A stretch of 64,000 bases of DNA from Pratylenchus scribneri (lineage: Eukaryota; Nematoda; Chromadorea; Rhabditida; Pratylenchidae), in assembly GCA_030063045.1 (NCBI GenBank), contig JAQSEB010000020.1:2294001-2358000 (forward strand), read 5' to 3'. The translations under genes were made by a program, and so were the position numbers. Shown piece after piece: positions 20,941-30,817 of the stretch; the first letter of the stretch is position 1, and every line of letters begins with the position of its first letter. Under the pieces are notes generated by a model. That model searched no databases. It saw only the letters and a list, made by a program, of their open reading frames with translations, and was not told where the DNA came from.

Positions 20941-22606
20941 TCTATTCTCTATTGCACTTAGTTTATAGTTTCACTTACATTGTCCTAATTACACCTGGAT
21001 TTGCTCAAATTTATTTATACCACACCACACCAAACCATATAAGTGAATTATTTTAATTCATTTTAAAAAATTCAATTTCACTTATTTTGAATAAAATGTT
21101 TAATTGTAATTTTTCTCAAATTTGCTATTTTGATTTGAATAAAGTAGTTATTACAATGGTGTGAATTATGAATGAAGTTTCAAAATGTGGACAATTCGTA
21201 TGGTTGCGATTGTGGTGATGGCCCATCAGTCCATGTCTTCCAAAAAATAGGGATTTAATTGAAATGGAAAATATGTTTATCATATTTATTGGTTTAGCCC
21301 CAACTTGTCTTTGAGGTAACTTGATACCGATTAAAATAACTCATCAAGGTGTGAACCAATATTAGTGATTTTAATATATAATTTTAGAGGAGATTTTAGG
21401 CTATCAAATTAATTTTATTTAAATTGGTTCAGAAGAATTATTCACAAAAAAAACACAGAAAATTCCCTAATTCATAGCAGGATTATTTTAAATGTTTTTT
21501 GGCTTAACTCAAATATTTTTGGAATTTAATTTAATATGAATAGCTAAAATTGTCCTTTATGAATTATTTTAGGGTGCCAAGTTTGGCTGAATTCAATACA
21601 ATGATATTTATATGTTGGCTTGGTAATTTCATTATTATTACTTCCTAATTCAATTCCTAATGTATGAGAGTAACCTCAAGAGTAGCGTCGATCATTCCGC
21701 CTTGGTTGGGGCTGAAGGAGTGACGGAGACAACCGTTATATTCCCTTCAACCACCACAGAGCAGCTGGAACATGGACTTACCGTCTCTCAAACCCTCATT
21801 GTCGTCTTCGCCATCAACATTTGCATTGCTACTTCCAACTGCTGGCCAACACCTGAATATAAGATTTCCATGCATTAATAAATTAGTTATCTCGTTTTAA
21901 GGTCGTATTTATTGGATATTCATTCAATTCGTCTTTGGCTCGAGCAATAATTTTTTGAAATGTAATTGCCACCTGTATTTATATCAGGGGAGGGAGAAGA
22001 GGGGGTGAACTGGAAAATTATTTTTAAAATTAAAAATTTTGATTTGAGTAAAGGATTTTGGATATAATGGGGAAATATGATTATTTTAATTAATGGACAT
22101 CACCATCAAAATGGTATGTAAAAGTGGATGAACATTTGTAAAAATGGAATGCTATCGAAGATTGATCGCATAAATTAGCATCAACTACCAAGTATAATAA
22201 AAAATATTATAAAAATATTTTATTTTATGGAATATGATGGTGCGGTCAATCTTTTGTTATTAATGATCAAAATTGTTGGAATGTGCCAATTCAGTCATTT
22301 TATTAATAATTCTACGGCAAATTTATTTTTTAAATTTATAATCAAACATTTTACCCTATAATGGCTTGCTTTTCGATTTAACTTAGGCAATTTTCAAATA
22401 TTTTTAATAATATTATTAAAAACCTGTTTTAAATTTGCGATTTTATTTGTTTGGCAAATAAGGAGCTCTAAATAGGAAATAAGCATGGCGAATCATCTAT
22501 AATTATTCACGTTAAATAAATTACAAATAAAGATTTTTTTACGAGAAACGTGTCGTGTCGCTTAATTAATATTTCAATTTAAAAAATTTTGAAAATTCCT
22601 ATTTAG
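20941..22606. other. A/T-rich stretch of the Polinton left arm with possible gene remnants
   Basis: No convincing complete gene. On the minus strand, about 21.98-21.66 kb has short exon-like blocks behind CAG, with VAITFQKIIARAKDEL in one and an acidic NVDGEDDNEG stretch in another. The splice sites between them do not work out, so this may be a decayed accessory gene. About 21340-21440 resembles half of the foldback element at 54.66-55.00 kb. Around 22150-22260 a short imperfect inverted repeat is visible (GAAGATTGATCGCA against TGCGGTCAATCTTTTG). Confidence 0.3.
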
Positions 22607-23114
22607 ATGGAAGCTAACCTTAAACTAAATAACGAAATTTTCTGGGATCAATCCCGAATATCTGATAAGATAATTAATTATGAACAACTTTTAGCCAAAT
22701 TTGACAATGACAAAAATTCTGCCAGACAACTAAGAGAAACAATGACAGAATACTTGGATGATGCTGAAGCAGAATATATTAGGCTTAAGCAAATTATTAG
22801 CTTCCATCAAATAGAGCTTAAGTAGGTTTAAGAATGTTTAGTAAAATAGCAATTCAAAAATAAAATTTTATTTCGGAAATTTTATTCAATTTTTTTCGCA
22901 AATTAATTATTCTCTTTGTAGAAAAGCTCGTGCTAATTTAATATTAACTCGTAAAAGCAAGGCACAACTAAGGGACTGCCTCAAAGAGGCCTACATTCAA
23001 AAGCGATTGGCATCTGCAGGGGCAAGACAATGCAACTTGGGAATAAAATTGATGGGGAAAATAGAAAAGAAGTATATGTTAAGGGCATCGACTTTAAAAA
23101 AATCAACATATTAA
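22607..23114 (+). CDS. Coiled-coil hypothetical protein, two exons
   Basis: No family recognised. Exon 1 (22607 to about 22823) encodes a heptad-rich helix with YEQLLAKFDNDKNSARQLRE. A GTAGGT donor in phase 2 joins the acceptor at 22920 (TTTGTAG), continuing KKARANLILTRKSKAQLRD and a basic C-terminus ending STY at 23114. The product is about 135 residues, alpha-helical and charged. The ATG directly follows CTATTTAG, a splice-acceptor-like site, as in several other plus-strand genes of the element. Confidence 0.6.
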
Positions 23115-23330
23115 AATTACATTGTAGTTGTAGCATTAAAAATAAAACATATTCATATTTTTATAAAAAATTTATTAAAAATATCGTTTTAAAAATTTAT
23201 TAAAATTTACAATGTATAGATTTCAAAAATTTGTTTTTGGTCGCATCATGCTGGCTATCATTTTATTATTATAACGGCAATCACCGCAAATATTTATGGA
23301 AATCTAATATTTTATTTTAAAATTAAATTA

Positions 23331-23571
23331 AGTTTAACATACTTTGCAACCCTCTTCACCAAAATCTTGAATTTCTTTATTTTCAAATGCACGTTGGCGG
23401 CATTCAGTACATAATGAAAACATATAACTAAATCCATAAAAAAAATTTAATTATCTTTATTACATGGTTCGCGGCATGAGCAACATCCAATCCGTTTTTG
23501 TATTATTAGATTTTTGACATACCTGACGACTTGGAGCTTCAATATTAGTTTCGGTTCCTTCAGCAGACATT
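23331..23571 (-). CDS. Possible small cysteine-rich protein (hypothetical), divergent from PolB
   Basis: On the minus strand an ATG at 23571 opens MSAEGTETNIEAPSRQ and reaches a CAG|GTATG donor. Downstream blocks in other phases are rich in Cys (GCCSCREPC, and LCTECRQRAFEN ending in CKVC). A TATAAAAG box lies about 50 nt upstream (23618-23625, minus). I could not find a joining that keeps one frame through all blocks, so structure and even coding status are uncertain. Confidence 0.3.
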
Positions 23572-23904
23572 TTAATATTTTACAATTTTAAAATGAAAAT
23601 TTGAAGAAATTTTCTCCACTTTTATACTAGTGATTGCCTCTCTTATTCTAAAAATAACTTTTGAAATATATCATTTATATTTCAAAATTTAATTAAATAT
23701 CAAAATATATTTTAATTAAAATTTTAAAAATAGAATTTTCTAAAGTATATTTATATTAGTATTTGCATTCATTATTTCAAAACAAATTTTGATTAATTAC
23801 AATAATTAAAAATCTAAAAATAACTTTGGAAATATATCATTAATATTTCATAAAAATATCAAAATAAATTTTAATTAAAATTCTAAAAATAGAATTTTCT
23901 GGGG

Positions 23905-23912
23905 TATAAAAA
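23905..23912 (+). promoter_or_regulatory. TATA box of the PolB gene
   Basis: TATAAAAA in GGGGTATAAAAATCCGG, about 40 nt before the ATG at 23946. It matches the box of the proline-rich gene at 19664-19671. Confidence 0.65.
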
Positions 23913-23945
23913 TCCGGCGATTTTCCATAAATTTCATTTAATATT

Positions 23946-26900
23946 ATGAAACGTAGACGAAGCTTTGACCGTGATATTAAAAAAATTCCCCATAAAAGAC
24001 GAAGAAATGCTTCCGAAACAAGTCTTAAAAATTTCGATGCATATCAAGAACTCGGTCATCATGAAGGGAGGATAAAAAAATTTTCAACAGATTATTATGT
24101 GACTGAATTTATTGTACACCATGCAATTTCTTTCCCCGAAGAAAAATTTAAAGAAATCTTTGAACGACTTATAGACGAAGCATATTTTAAAGCTAATATA
24201 AATAAAAAACAGGTTGATATTAATAATAGTAATATTAATTAAGTAATTTAGGTTGCTCTATTTTCCATTCTTATATTCGGTGAAGGATTAGATTCACCTA
24301 TAGCCATCCCATCAAGAAATAGAAAACAGAATTCACCGGATGTAATTTTAAATGAAATCGACAAATTAAAAATTAGTGATAAATATATTACATTATTATC
24401 AAATCCTATTCGTATTATAATCACGACTATTAGTCCACCAAAAGGAAAGGGTCTAAAGAAAGTATCAAAATATTTGGATTGTAATCATCGGGGCCGTATT
24501 GAAATAAAAAATAGAGATGAGAAATGTCTGCTATATGCTTTGGAAATAGCACGTCTTTACATTAATGCTTCTCTAAATTCTGAAACAAAAAATCGATATA
24601 ATAATTTTTATCGAATATTGAAAAATGAAAAAAGGCAGGAGGAATTAGTTACTAAACTGCAAAATGAATCATCTATACAAATTAAATCTTCCGGATGTGG
24701 ATTAGATGAAATAATTCAGTTTCAAAATTTTTATGATAAAAAATACCCGGGGATGTATCGAATTATTGTATTCCAAAAAGGCGATGTGTTTCTAAAGCCC
24801 ATCTGGAAAGGCCCTAGACCCCGACAGCACAACTTAATTCTTTATCTAGAAAACAATCACTTCCATGTAATAAAAAATGTACCTGTTTTTTTCAAAATGA
24901 GTCGAAAATATTGCTTTGATTGCGAAATACCTTTTAACAAGTTAGTTTTTTAAATTTATTCAAAATATATTTAATATAGGGATAAATATCATCGAAAGGA
25001 TTGTATTTCAAGATGCTATTTATGCTGTACATTAACAAATTACTCGCCTTGTCCAAGAGAAGAAAATTTTGAATTAAAATGCGATAAATGTAATAGAAAA
25101 TATTTTAATAAAAATTGTTATGAAAGGCATAAAATTAATGCATGCAATCTTTATAAATTATGCGAGAAGTGCAATAAAATTTATCAAAAACAATCGAACG
25201 AGCATATATGTGGAGAAATATTTTGTCAAACTTGTAAAATCTATCATAATCCTAAGCGTTCATGCTACATAAAACCAATATTTAAAAAAAATCCCAAAGC
25301 ATATAGAATTATAGCGTAAGTACAATTTATTATCTTTAAAATATGTAAATTTAAGTTATGATTTTGAAACAACTCAAGATATTGAATCATATTCTGGTAT
25401 TTACGAGCATAAAGTTAATTTTTGTTCCGCTAGGTATTTAAAAAATAATTTCTGAAAAATAATTTTTTTAGAATTATTTGTACAAAATGTATCAATTCTT
25501 ATACCCATGATTGTGAAATTTGTTTAATTGAGAGGCATAAAACTTGGAGTGATGTTGATAAAATCGATCCATTGGAGGAGTTTACAAAATGGATATTGAA
25601 AGCTTTTGATAAACAATACAAAACATTAATCTATGCTCATTATGGATCGAAATTCGACCATCATTTTGTTCTCCAAAGATTGTATAAATTAATGATAGCT
25701 CCAAGACATCTATTGATGTCAGGGTGTAAGATTTATGAATTTACAGTAAAGGCAGGAAAGGAATTTTCAACATTAACATTTAGAGATTCCTATTTATTAA
25801 TGTCTGTGAAATTAGCCGACCTAAAGAAAACTTTTAATTTGAAAGCAGATAATAAGCTTTATTTCCCCCATTTGTAAGTATAATTAAATAATATTCTTTA
25901 AAAATATTTAGATTTAATAAACGAGAAAATTATGAAAAAATATCAAATCATCTACCAGCTATGGAATATTATTTACCTGATACAATGAAACCAGAAGAAA
26001 GAAAGAAATTTATTCAATGGTATTTGGAAAATCAAAATACCTCTTTCTTTTTACCGGATAAAATTAGAGAATATTGTTCTAATGATACGGAAATTCTTAT
26101 GGAAGCATTGATAAAAATGAGACAGATAATATTAAATATTACCGGTGGATTTGATGCATTTGAAAAAAGTGCAACCATAGCTGGTGTGGCAATGAATATA
26201 TTTAAAATGTTATTCCTACCAAAAAATTTTATTGCATTAGTTCCCGAAGGTAAATTTTTTTATAAAAAATAAAAATATTTTCTCAGGAGGCTACGAAAGA
26301 AATGACCGTTCAAGTGTTATTTCAATAAAATATTTTGAATGGCTCTCTAAAAAATATTCAATTGATATTCAACATGCAGGGAATGGTCGAGAAATAAAAA
26401 TCGGAAAATATAAATTAGATGGTTTTATTGAGAAGGAAAATAGGGCAATTGAATTTTTAGGGTTGGTATATTTTTATTTCATTCTCTATGTAATTTAGAT
26501 GCAATTTTCACGGATGCTTTTCATGTTTTAATCCTGGAGATATTAGTCTAAATAAAAAAACCATAAAAGAAAATAATGAGCAAACAATGAAAAGGATTAA
26601 TGAATTAAAAAAAACCATAAAAGTTGATATTATTTGGGAATGTGAAGTAACAAAGCAATTAAAAGAAGATAATGAAATGAAAGATTTTTTTAATGATTTG
26701 GGAAATGAGAAAGGACCAATAGATCCTCGCGCTGCATATTTTGGAGGCCGTACAGGGTAAATAAATATTTCATTTTATGATAATATTTTATTTAGACCAT
26801 TAGCCCTCTACGAAAAATCTGATGAAAACTATACCATATCTATGTTTGATATAATATCACTTTATCCATTTATTAATTTTACAATTAGGTATAATTAATA

Positions 26901-28396
26901 TATATATTGGTTAATTTATTAATTCTTGTACAGTTACCCAATAGGTGTACCAGAAATTATTATACCCAAAAATATAGATGTTATATGGACGTCTCCAGAA
27001 GATGTGCCATATAAAGGAATTTTAAAAGTACGTATTATCCCTCCTCGTGACTTGTTATTACCTGTTGTTCCTATTCGTTGTGATGATCTTTTATTATTTT
27101 GTTTATGTTTTCGTTGTGCTAAGAATTACAAAAAAAGAAATACCAAATGTTCTGACATTTGTCCTCACTCCGATAAAGAAAGAGAATTTACAGCAACATT
27201 AACAAGTATAGAACTAGAAGAAGCATTGAAAAGGAAATATATTGTAAAAAAATTTTACCGTGCTTGGCATTATACACAATTTTCTGATAACATTTTTAAA
27301 GAATATATTAAGTAAGCTTTATATTAATAGCCTATTCTTTTTATTTTAGACTTTTTCTCAAATTAAAAGTTGAAGCTTCCGGCTTCCCAAAAAATATTTG
27401 TACTGAGGATGAGAAAGATGAATTTTTACAAAAATATTTTGAGAATTTAGGAATTATATTAGAAAAAGAAAATATAATGGAAAATAGTGGATTAAGGCAT
27501 ATTGCAAAATTGGTAAATAAATTTTTATAAATAATTAATTATTTTAAGCTCCTGAATTCCCTCTGGGGTAAATTTTCTATGCGAAATACATTAGCTAAGA
27601 CAGAGATAATAACTGATCCAGCTGAATATTTTAAATTCATTTTTGATTTTAAAAAAGAAATAAATATGATTCTACCTGTTTCTGATTCTACAATGAGAAT
27701 CGTCTATAAAGATAAGAAAGAATATATTGAAGAACATAATTCCAGTAATATAGTAAGTTCAAAATTATTGCATGAATTCGACTTTTTATCTTAATAAACA
27801 TTTTATGTACTTTCACTTTGGACAACTAGCGCTGCAAGATTAATACTTTATAAATATATGAATGATGTAATTTCAACACCTGATTGTAAAATTTTATATA
27901 CAGGTTTGCAAGAATATATATATTAACCCCGAATTTAGACACCGATTCAATTATTTTTAAACATCCGCGTGGAATAGAGCCAATAAAAGATGGCCAATTT
28001 TTGGGACAAATGTCAAAAGAATATAAAGATTTTGAAATCGAAGAATTTTGTTCTGGAGGGGTAAAAAATAATTTCTGAAAAAATTTAATTTTCTAGGCTA
28101 AACAACTAGGGCTTAAATTAATGAAGAAAGAGACCGGCGAAATTAAAACTGTTTTAAAACTCAGAGGAATTACATTAGATTATCAAAGTTGCCAGAAATT
28201 TCAATATGAAGAATTTAAGGATATGGTTTTAAACTTTGGGAATAATAGCAAGCCTATTATTTTCAAATATTTGAAAATAAATCCACAAAGAGATTCAAAA
28301 GTCATAAGTAGAAATATGGAAAAACAATATTTACCTGTATGCAAGAAAGGATTAATCAATGATAAATTAGAAGTTTTACCTTTTGGATATGGATAA
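23946..28396 (+). CDS. polB: Protein-primed family B DNA polymerase of the Polinton, many small introns, two in-frame stops
   Basis: Copies the element from a protein primer. A basic start (MKRRRSFDRD) is followed by a 39-nt intron (24213-24251), an N-terminal region and a Cys-rich zinc-binding block (about 24.99-25.29 kb). Exonuclease motifs follow: YDFETT (about 25355), AHYGSKFDHH (about 25636) and YCSNDTEIL (about 26078). Polymerase motif A is FDIISLYP (about 26846), motif B NSLWGKF (about 27555), and motif C YTDTDS, restored across a 35-nt intron (27904-27938). The KLRG motif (about 28157) comes near the end. Introns of 35-50 nt were checked at several junctions and keep frame. Problem: TAATAA at 27792-27797 is in frame between motifs B and C. 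No AG lies before the continuing YVLSLWTTSAARLILY, so this copy may be inactive. Confidence 0.9.
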
Positions 28397-28503
28397 ATTT
28401 TGAATAAATTTTTAAAATATTATTTCAATTAATGAGCCGTTTAATTCATTTCATATTTTTTAAATAATCTTACAAAATAATCTTAGATTAATTTTATTTT
28501 AGG

Positions 28504-29406
28504 ATGATTTCGATAATATTTACATTAATACTATTTTTATGGTCTACAAAATGCGAATTACTTACGTATGAAATTATCGTGAACCCATCTAATTTTTTTG
28601 ACAACAAATATCATTCCTTATCAAAAAATTCTGGAAGTGAAAAAATTAATCCCTATGATGAAAATAAAGCATGCTTCATGGACATAAAAGACAAAAATAT
28701 TATTGTTTATACTCAAGATTATAAAACCTTTGTAACAAGTGGAGAAAAACGATTTGAATTTACTGGACATCCAAATACAATAAATTTAATTAGCTGTTTT
28801 AAATTCAATTCACACAGCTATCTTATCTTCAAAAAAATGGACACAGAGGAAACAGTTATTATTCGAGGGAACCATGCTAAAATATTCAAAAATTTAAAAT
28901 TTGATAAAATATTATTTGATCCTATTCAAAAACAGCTTTACCTTTATTATAATTATCAAATTTTCAATATTGAGATGGATTATTTGGAAGAAATATGGAA
29001 AAATTCTGAATTGAATTATCATGGCATAATTAAATTAAATTATATTACATCACTCGAATCAAAAACAACAGATCTACTCATTATAAATAATTTAGTTTAT
29101 TATATCAATGAATCAAAAATGTACAAATTTAGAATTGATACAAAAAAAGAAATCAAATTTGTCTCCGAAACAAATGCATCAAAATTTAATTATATTTTAT
29201 TCGAAGTCGAGAAAGAATTAAAAATTGGAAGCAATACAAATTTATGGCTTACAGCTCTATACATAATTGATGTTTTAATCATATTGGCCTGTTTCTACGT
29301 TTTTAAGAAGCCTAAAATATTTATGGAAAATAGAAGATTTCATGGACATCCATTAGTTGAAATAATTTCGAAAGATAATGATAATGATCGTGTTTACCAA
29401 GCATAA
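28504..29406 (+). CDS. Type I membrane glycoprotein-like protein (hypothetical; possible envelope or attachment protein)
   Basis: 300 residues, no family recognised. The signal peptide is MISIIFTLILFLWSTKC. An ectodomain of about 240 residues is rich in short beta-like segments, with several Asn-X-Ser/Thr sites and few cysteines. A transmembrane helix (about 247-265, WLTALYIIDVLIILACFYVF) and a basic tail of about 35 residues complete it. Intronless. The ATG comes two bases after a TTTTAG. It lies just downstream of PolB. Nematode Mavericks are known to carry membrane fusion proteins, but I see no fusion-loop signature and the ectodomain is short, so receptor binding or another role is as likely. 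Confidence 0.6.
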   Translation: MISIIFTLILFLWSTKCELLTYEIIVNPSNFFDNKYHSLSKNSGSEKINPYDENKACFMDIKDKNIIVYTQDYKTFVTSGEKRFEFTGHPNTINLISCFKFNSHSYLIFKKMDTEETVIIRGNHAKIFKNLKFDKILFDPIQKQLYLYYNYQIFNIEMDYLEEIWKNSELNYHGIIKLNYITSLESKTTDLLIINNLVYYINESKMYKFRIDTKKEIKFVSETNASKFNYILFEVEKELKIGSNTNLWLTALYIIDVLIILACFYVFKKPKIFMENRRFHGHPLVEIISKDNDNDRVYQA

Positions 29407-29498
29407 ATTTTTTATTTATTTTAATTTTGTGCATTATGAACAATGGATTTTTCCATTAAATTCCTTAAAAAATTAAAATAGTATTTCAGATATTTTAG

Positions 29499-29879
29499 AT
29501 GGAAAAAACAAACAAAAATCTGGTTAGGGCTCTATGTGATTTTAACAAATGCGAGCCGTTAGAACTTGCCGAGGCAATTCGTCGAAATTATGCAGCAAAT
29601 TTTAATTTCGTTAAAAGTGGAGTGCTGCGAACAACACATCTGAAATACAATGCTACAATTTGTCCTGATTTTATTACAAATCGTAAAGCTTCTGCTCTTT
29701 TTTCACATCGCGGATTCAAGAAAATTACGGTTGATCAATATTATTTCATAAAACACAGATGGGATTTACGATATCCTTACTTGCCATGCATCGCTGTTAA
29801 AGGGGGCGGCACCCATAAGAATTACTTTCCACTTGAAGTCATTGAATTTTTCGACATTGATGAATTAGAATTAAATTAA
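29499..29879 (+). CDS. Stand-alone PAZ-domain protein
   Basis: PAZ domains of Argonaute and Dicer hold the 3' end of small RNAs. This 126-residue protein consists of little else. Residues 41-60 read GVLRTTHLKYNATICPDFIT and residues 76-100 have the core ITVDQYYFIKHRW then LRYPYLPCIAV, with the closing NYFPLEVIEF at 108-117. Order and spacing match Argonaute PAZ. There is no PIWI, MID or helicase part, and the frame is closed by stops on both sides, so it is not a fragment of an Argonaute exon in this locus. ATG follows TATTTTAG directly. A free PAZ domain could sequester small RNAs and so blunt silencing of the element; that role is inference. Confidence 0.8.
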   Translation: MEKTNKNLVRALCDFNKCEPLELAEAIRRNYAANFNFVKSGVLRTTHLKYNATICPDFITNRKASALFSHRGFKKITVDQYYFIKHRWDLRYPYLPCIAVKGGGTHKNYFPLEVIEFFDIDELELN

Positions 29880-30002
29880 TTTTTTAAAATAATATTTTTA
29901 AAAAATTTTGATAAATATCATTTTTTTAATTTTTTTATTATTATATGTTTATATCAAACATATATTTTAATGTGATTTTATTTATAATGAAATTGAATTT
30001 AG

Positions 30003-30335
30003 ATGATCCGAGAATATTTTTCCGGCACTATTCGAGAAAAATTGCTTACGATATTCAGTTATTTTTTACAACTTAAATTTCCCCTTTTTGAAGTGATGAG
30101 AAAACTTGATTATACTTCAAAATTATGTGAATCTATTGACGCTGTGGAAGTCATTTTTTTTAAAGAAGGAGGCAAACAATATGTTATTGAATTTAATTCA
30201 TCAGAATTATTTGACATAATGGACGCTACAGTAAAGAAAAATAAAATACATAGTTTGGAAACGGAAAAAAGGATGTTACAGAAAAAAATTAGAGAAATGC
30301 AGGAACAAATTGTATTATTAGAAAATACTATATAA
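30003..30335 (+). CDS. Hypothetical protein with C-terminal coiled coil
   Basis: 110 residues, no family recognised. A mixed N-terminal part (MIREYFSGTIREKLL, then VEVIFFKEGGKQYVIEFNSS) is followed by a coiled coil over residues 75-110 with a clear heptad pattern (LETEKRMLQKKIREMQEQ). It ends at the same point where the convergent protease gene ends (30336). ATG follows AATTTAG, as for the PAZ gene. Confidence 0.6.
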   Translation: MIREYFSGTIREKLLTIFSYFLQLKFPLFEVMRKLDYTSKLCESIDAVEVIFFKEGGKQYVIEFNSSELFDIMDATVKKNKIHSLETEKRMLQKKIREMQEQIVLLENTI

Positions 30336-30779
30336 TTATTTAATCAATAAATTGACAAAAAATTTAACTAATAAATCAATTGTATTTTTTGAATTTAGTA
30401 AATTTCTAATTATTTCCTTAAAACTTATCCCAATACATTTATTAAATATAAAATAAACACAAAAATGCCCACAACTGTCTGAAAAAGGGGACTGAATTTT
30501 GTGGTTATTCATTTTTATTTCTAAATAATTCGACAGATATTTAGATATGTCTTCGTTTGGCTCTTCAGCATAGGAATCAAAATATTCTACATGTTTGTCA
30601 TTATTTACGTAAAAAGCTACCCAATGTTCTCCTCTGGTTCCTTTTCTATCCGTGTTGGCAATAAAACAATGGGGATGATTCTTAAATAAAGGTATATTAT
30701 TTGAGGAATAAACACCCTTAAAATATTTTTTGGTATGACAATTATTTTTAAGAATTGAATTGATTTGAACCGAATTCAT
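30336..30779 (-). CDS. Adenovirus-type cysteine protease of the Polinton
   Basis: 147 residues, as usual for the C5/C48-like Polinton maturation protease, which cleaves capsid precursors. Catalytic residues are visible: His52 (GEHWVAFYV), Asp68 (EYFDSY), Gln96 and Cys103 (IQSPFSDSCGHFC). The N-terminus has the family's start, CxxxYFKGVYSS. Intronless. Its TATA box (TATAAAAA, 30810-30817 minus) overlaps the stop codon of the upstream major capsid gene. Confidence 0.9.
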   Translation of the reverse strand: MNSVQINSILKNNCHTKKYFKGVYSSNNIPLFKNHPHCFIANTDRKGTRGEHWVAFYVNNDKHVEYFDSYAEEPNEDISKYLSNYLEIKMNNHKIQSPFSDSCGHFCVYFIFNKCIGISFKEIIRNLLNSKNTIDLLVKFFVNLLIK

Positions 30780-30809
30780 TTTGTAGGTTAAAATTTAAAT
30801 AAATTTTTA

Positions 30810-30817
30810 TTTTTATA
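30810..30817 (-). promoter_or_regulatory. TATA-like box before the protease gene, overlapping the capsid stop codon
   Basis: Minus-strand GGTATAAAAATAAA. The TAA of the capsid gene (30813-30815) lies inside the box, and the protease ATG is 31 nt further. This packs two genes head to tail with almost no spacer. Confidence 0.45.

Noticed and set aside
21660..21878. Plus-strand 72-codon open frame
   Set aside because: No motif. The minus strand of the same stretch looks more exon-like but could not be joined, so neither is called as a gene.
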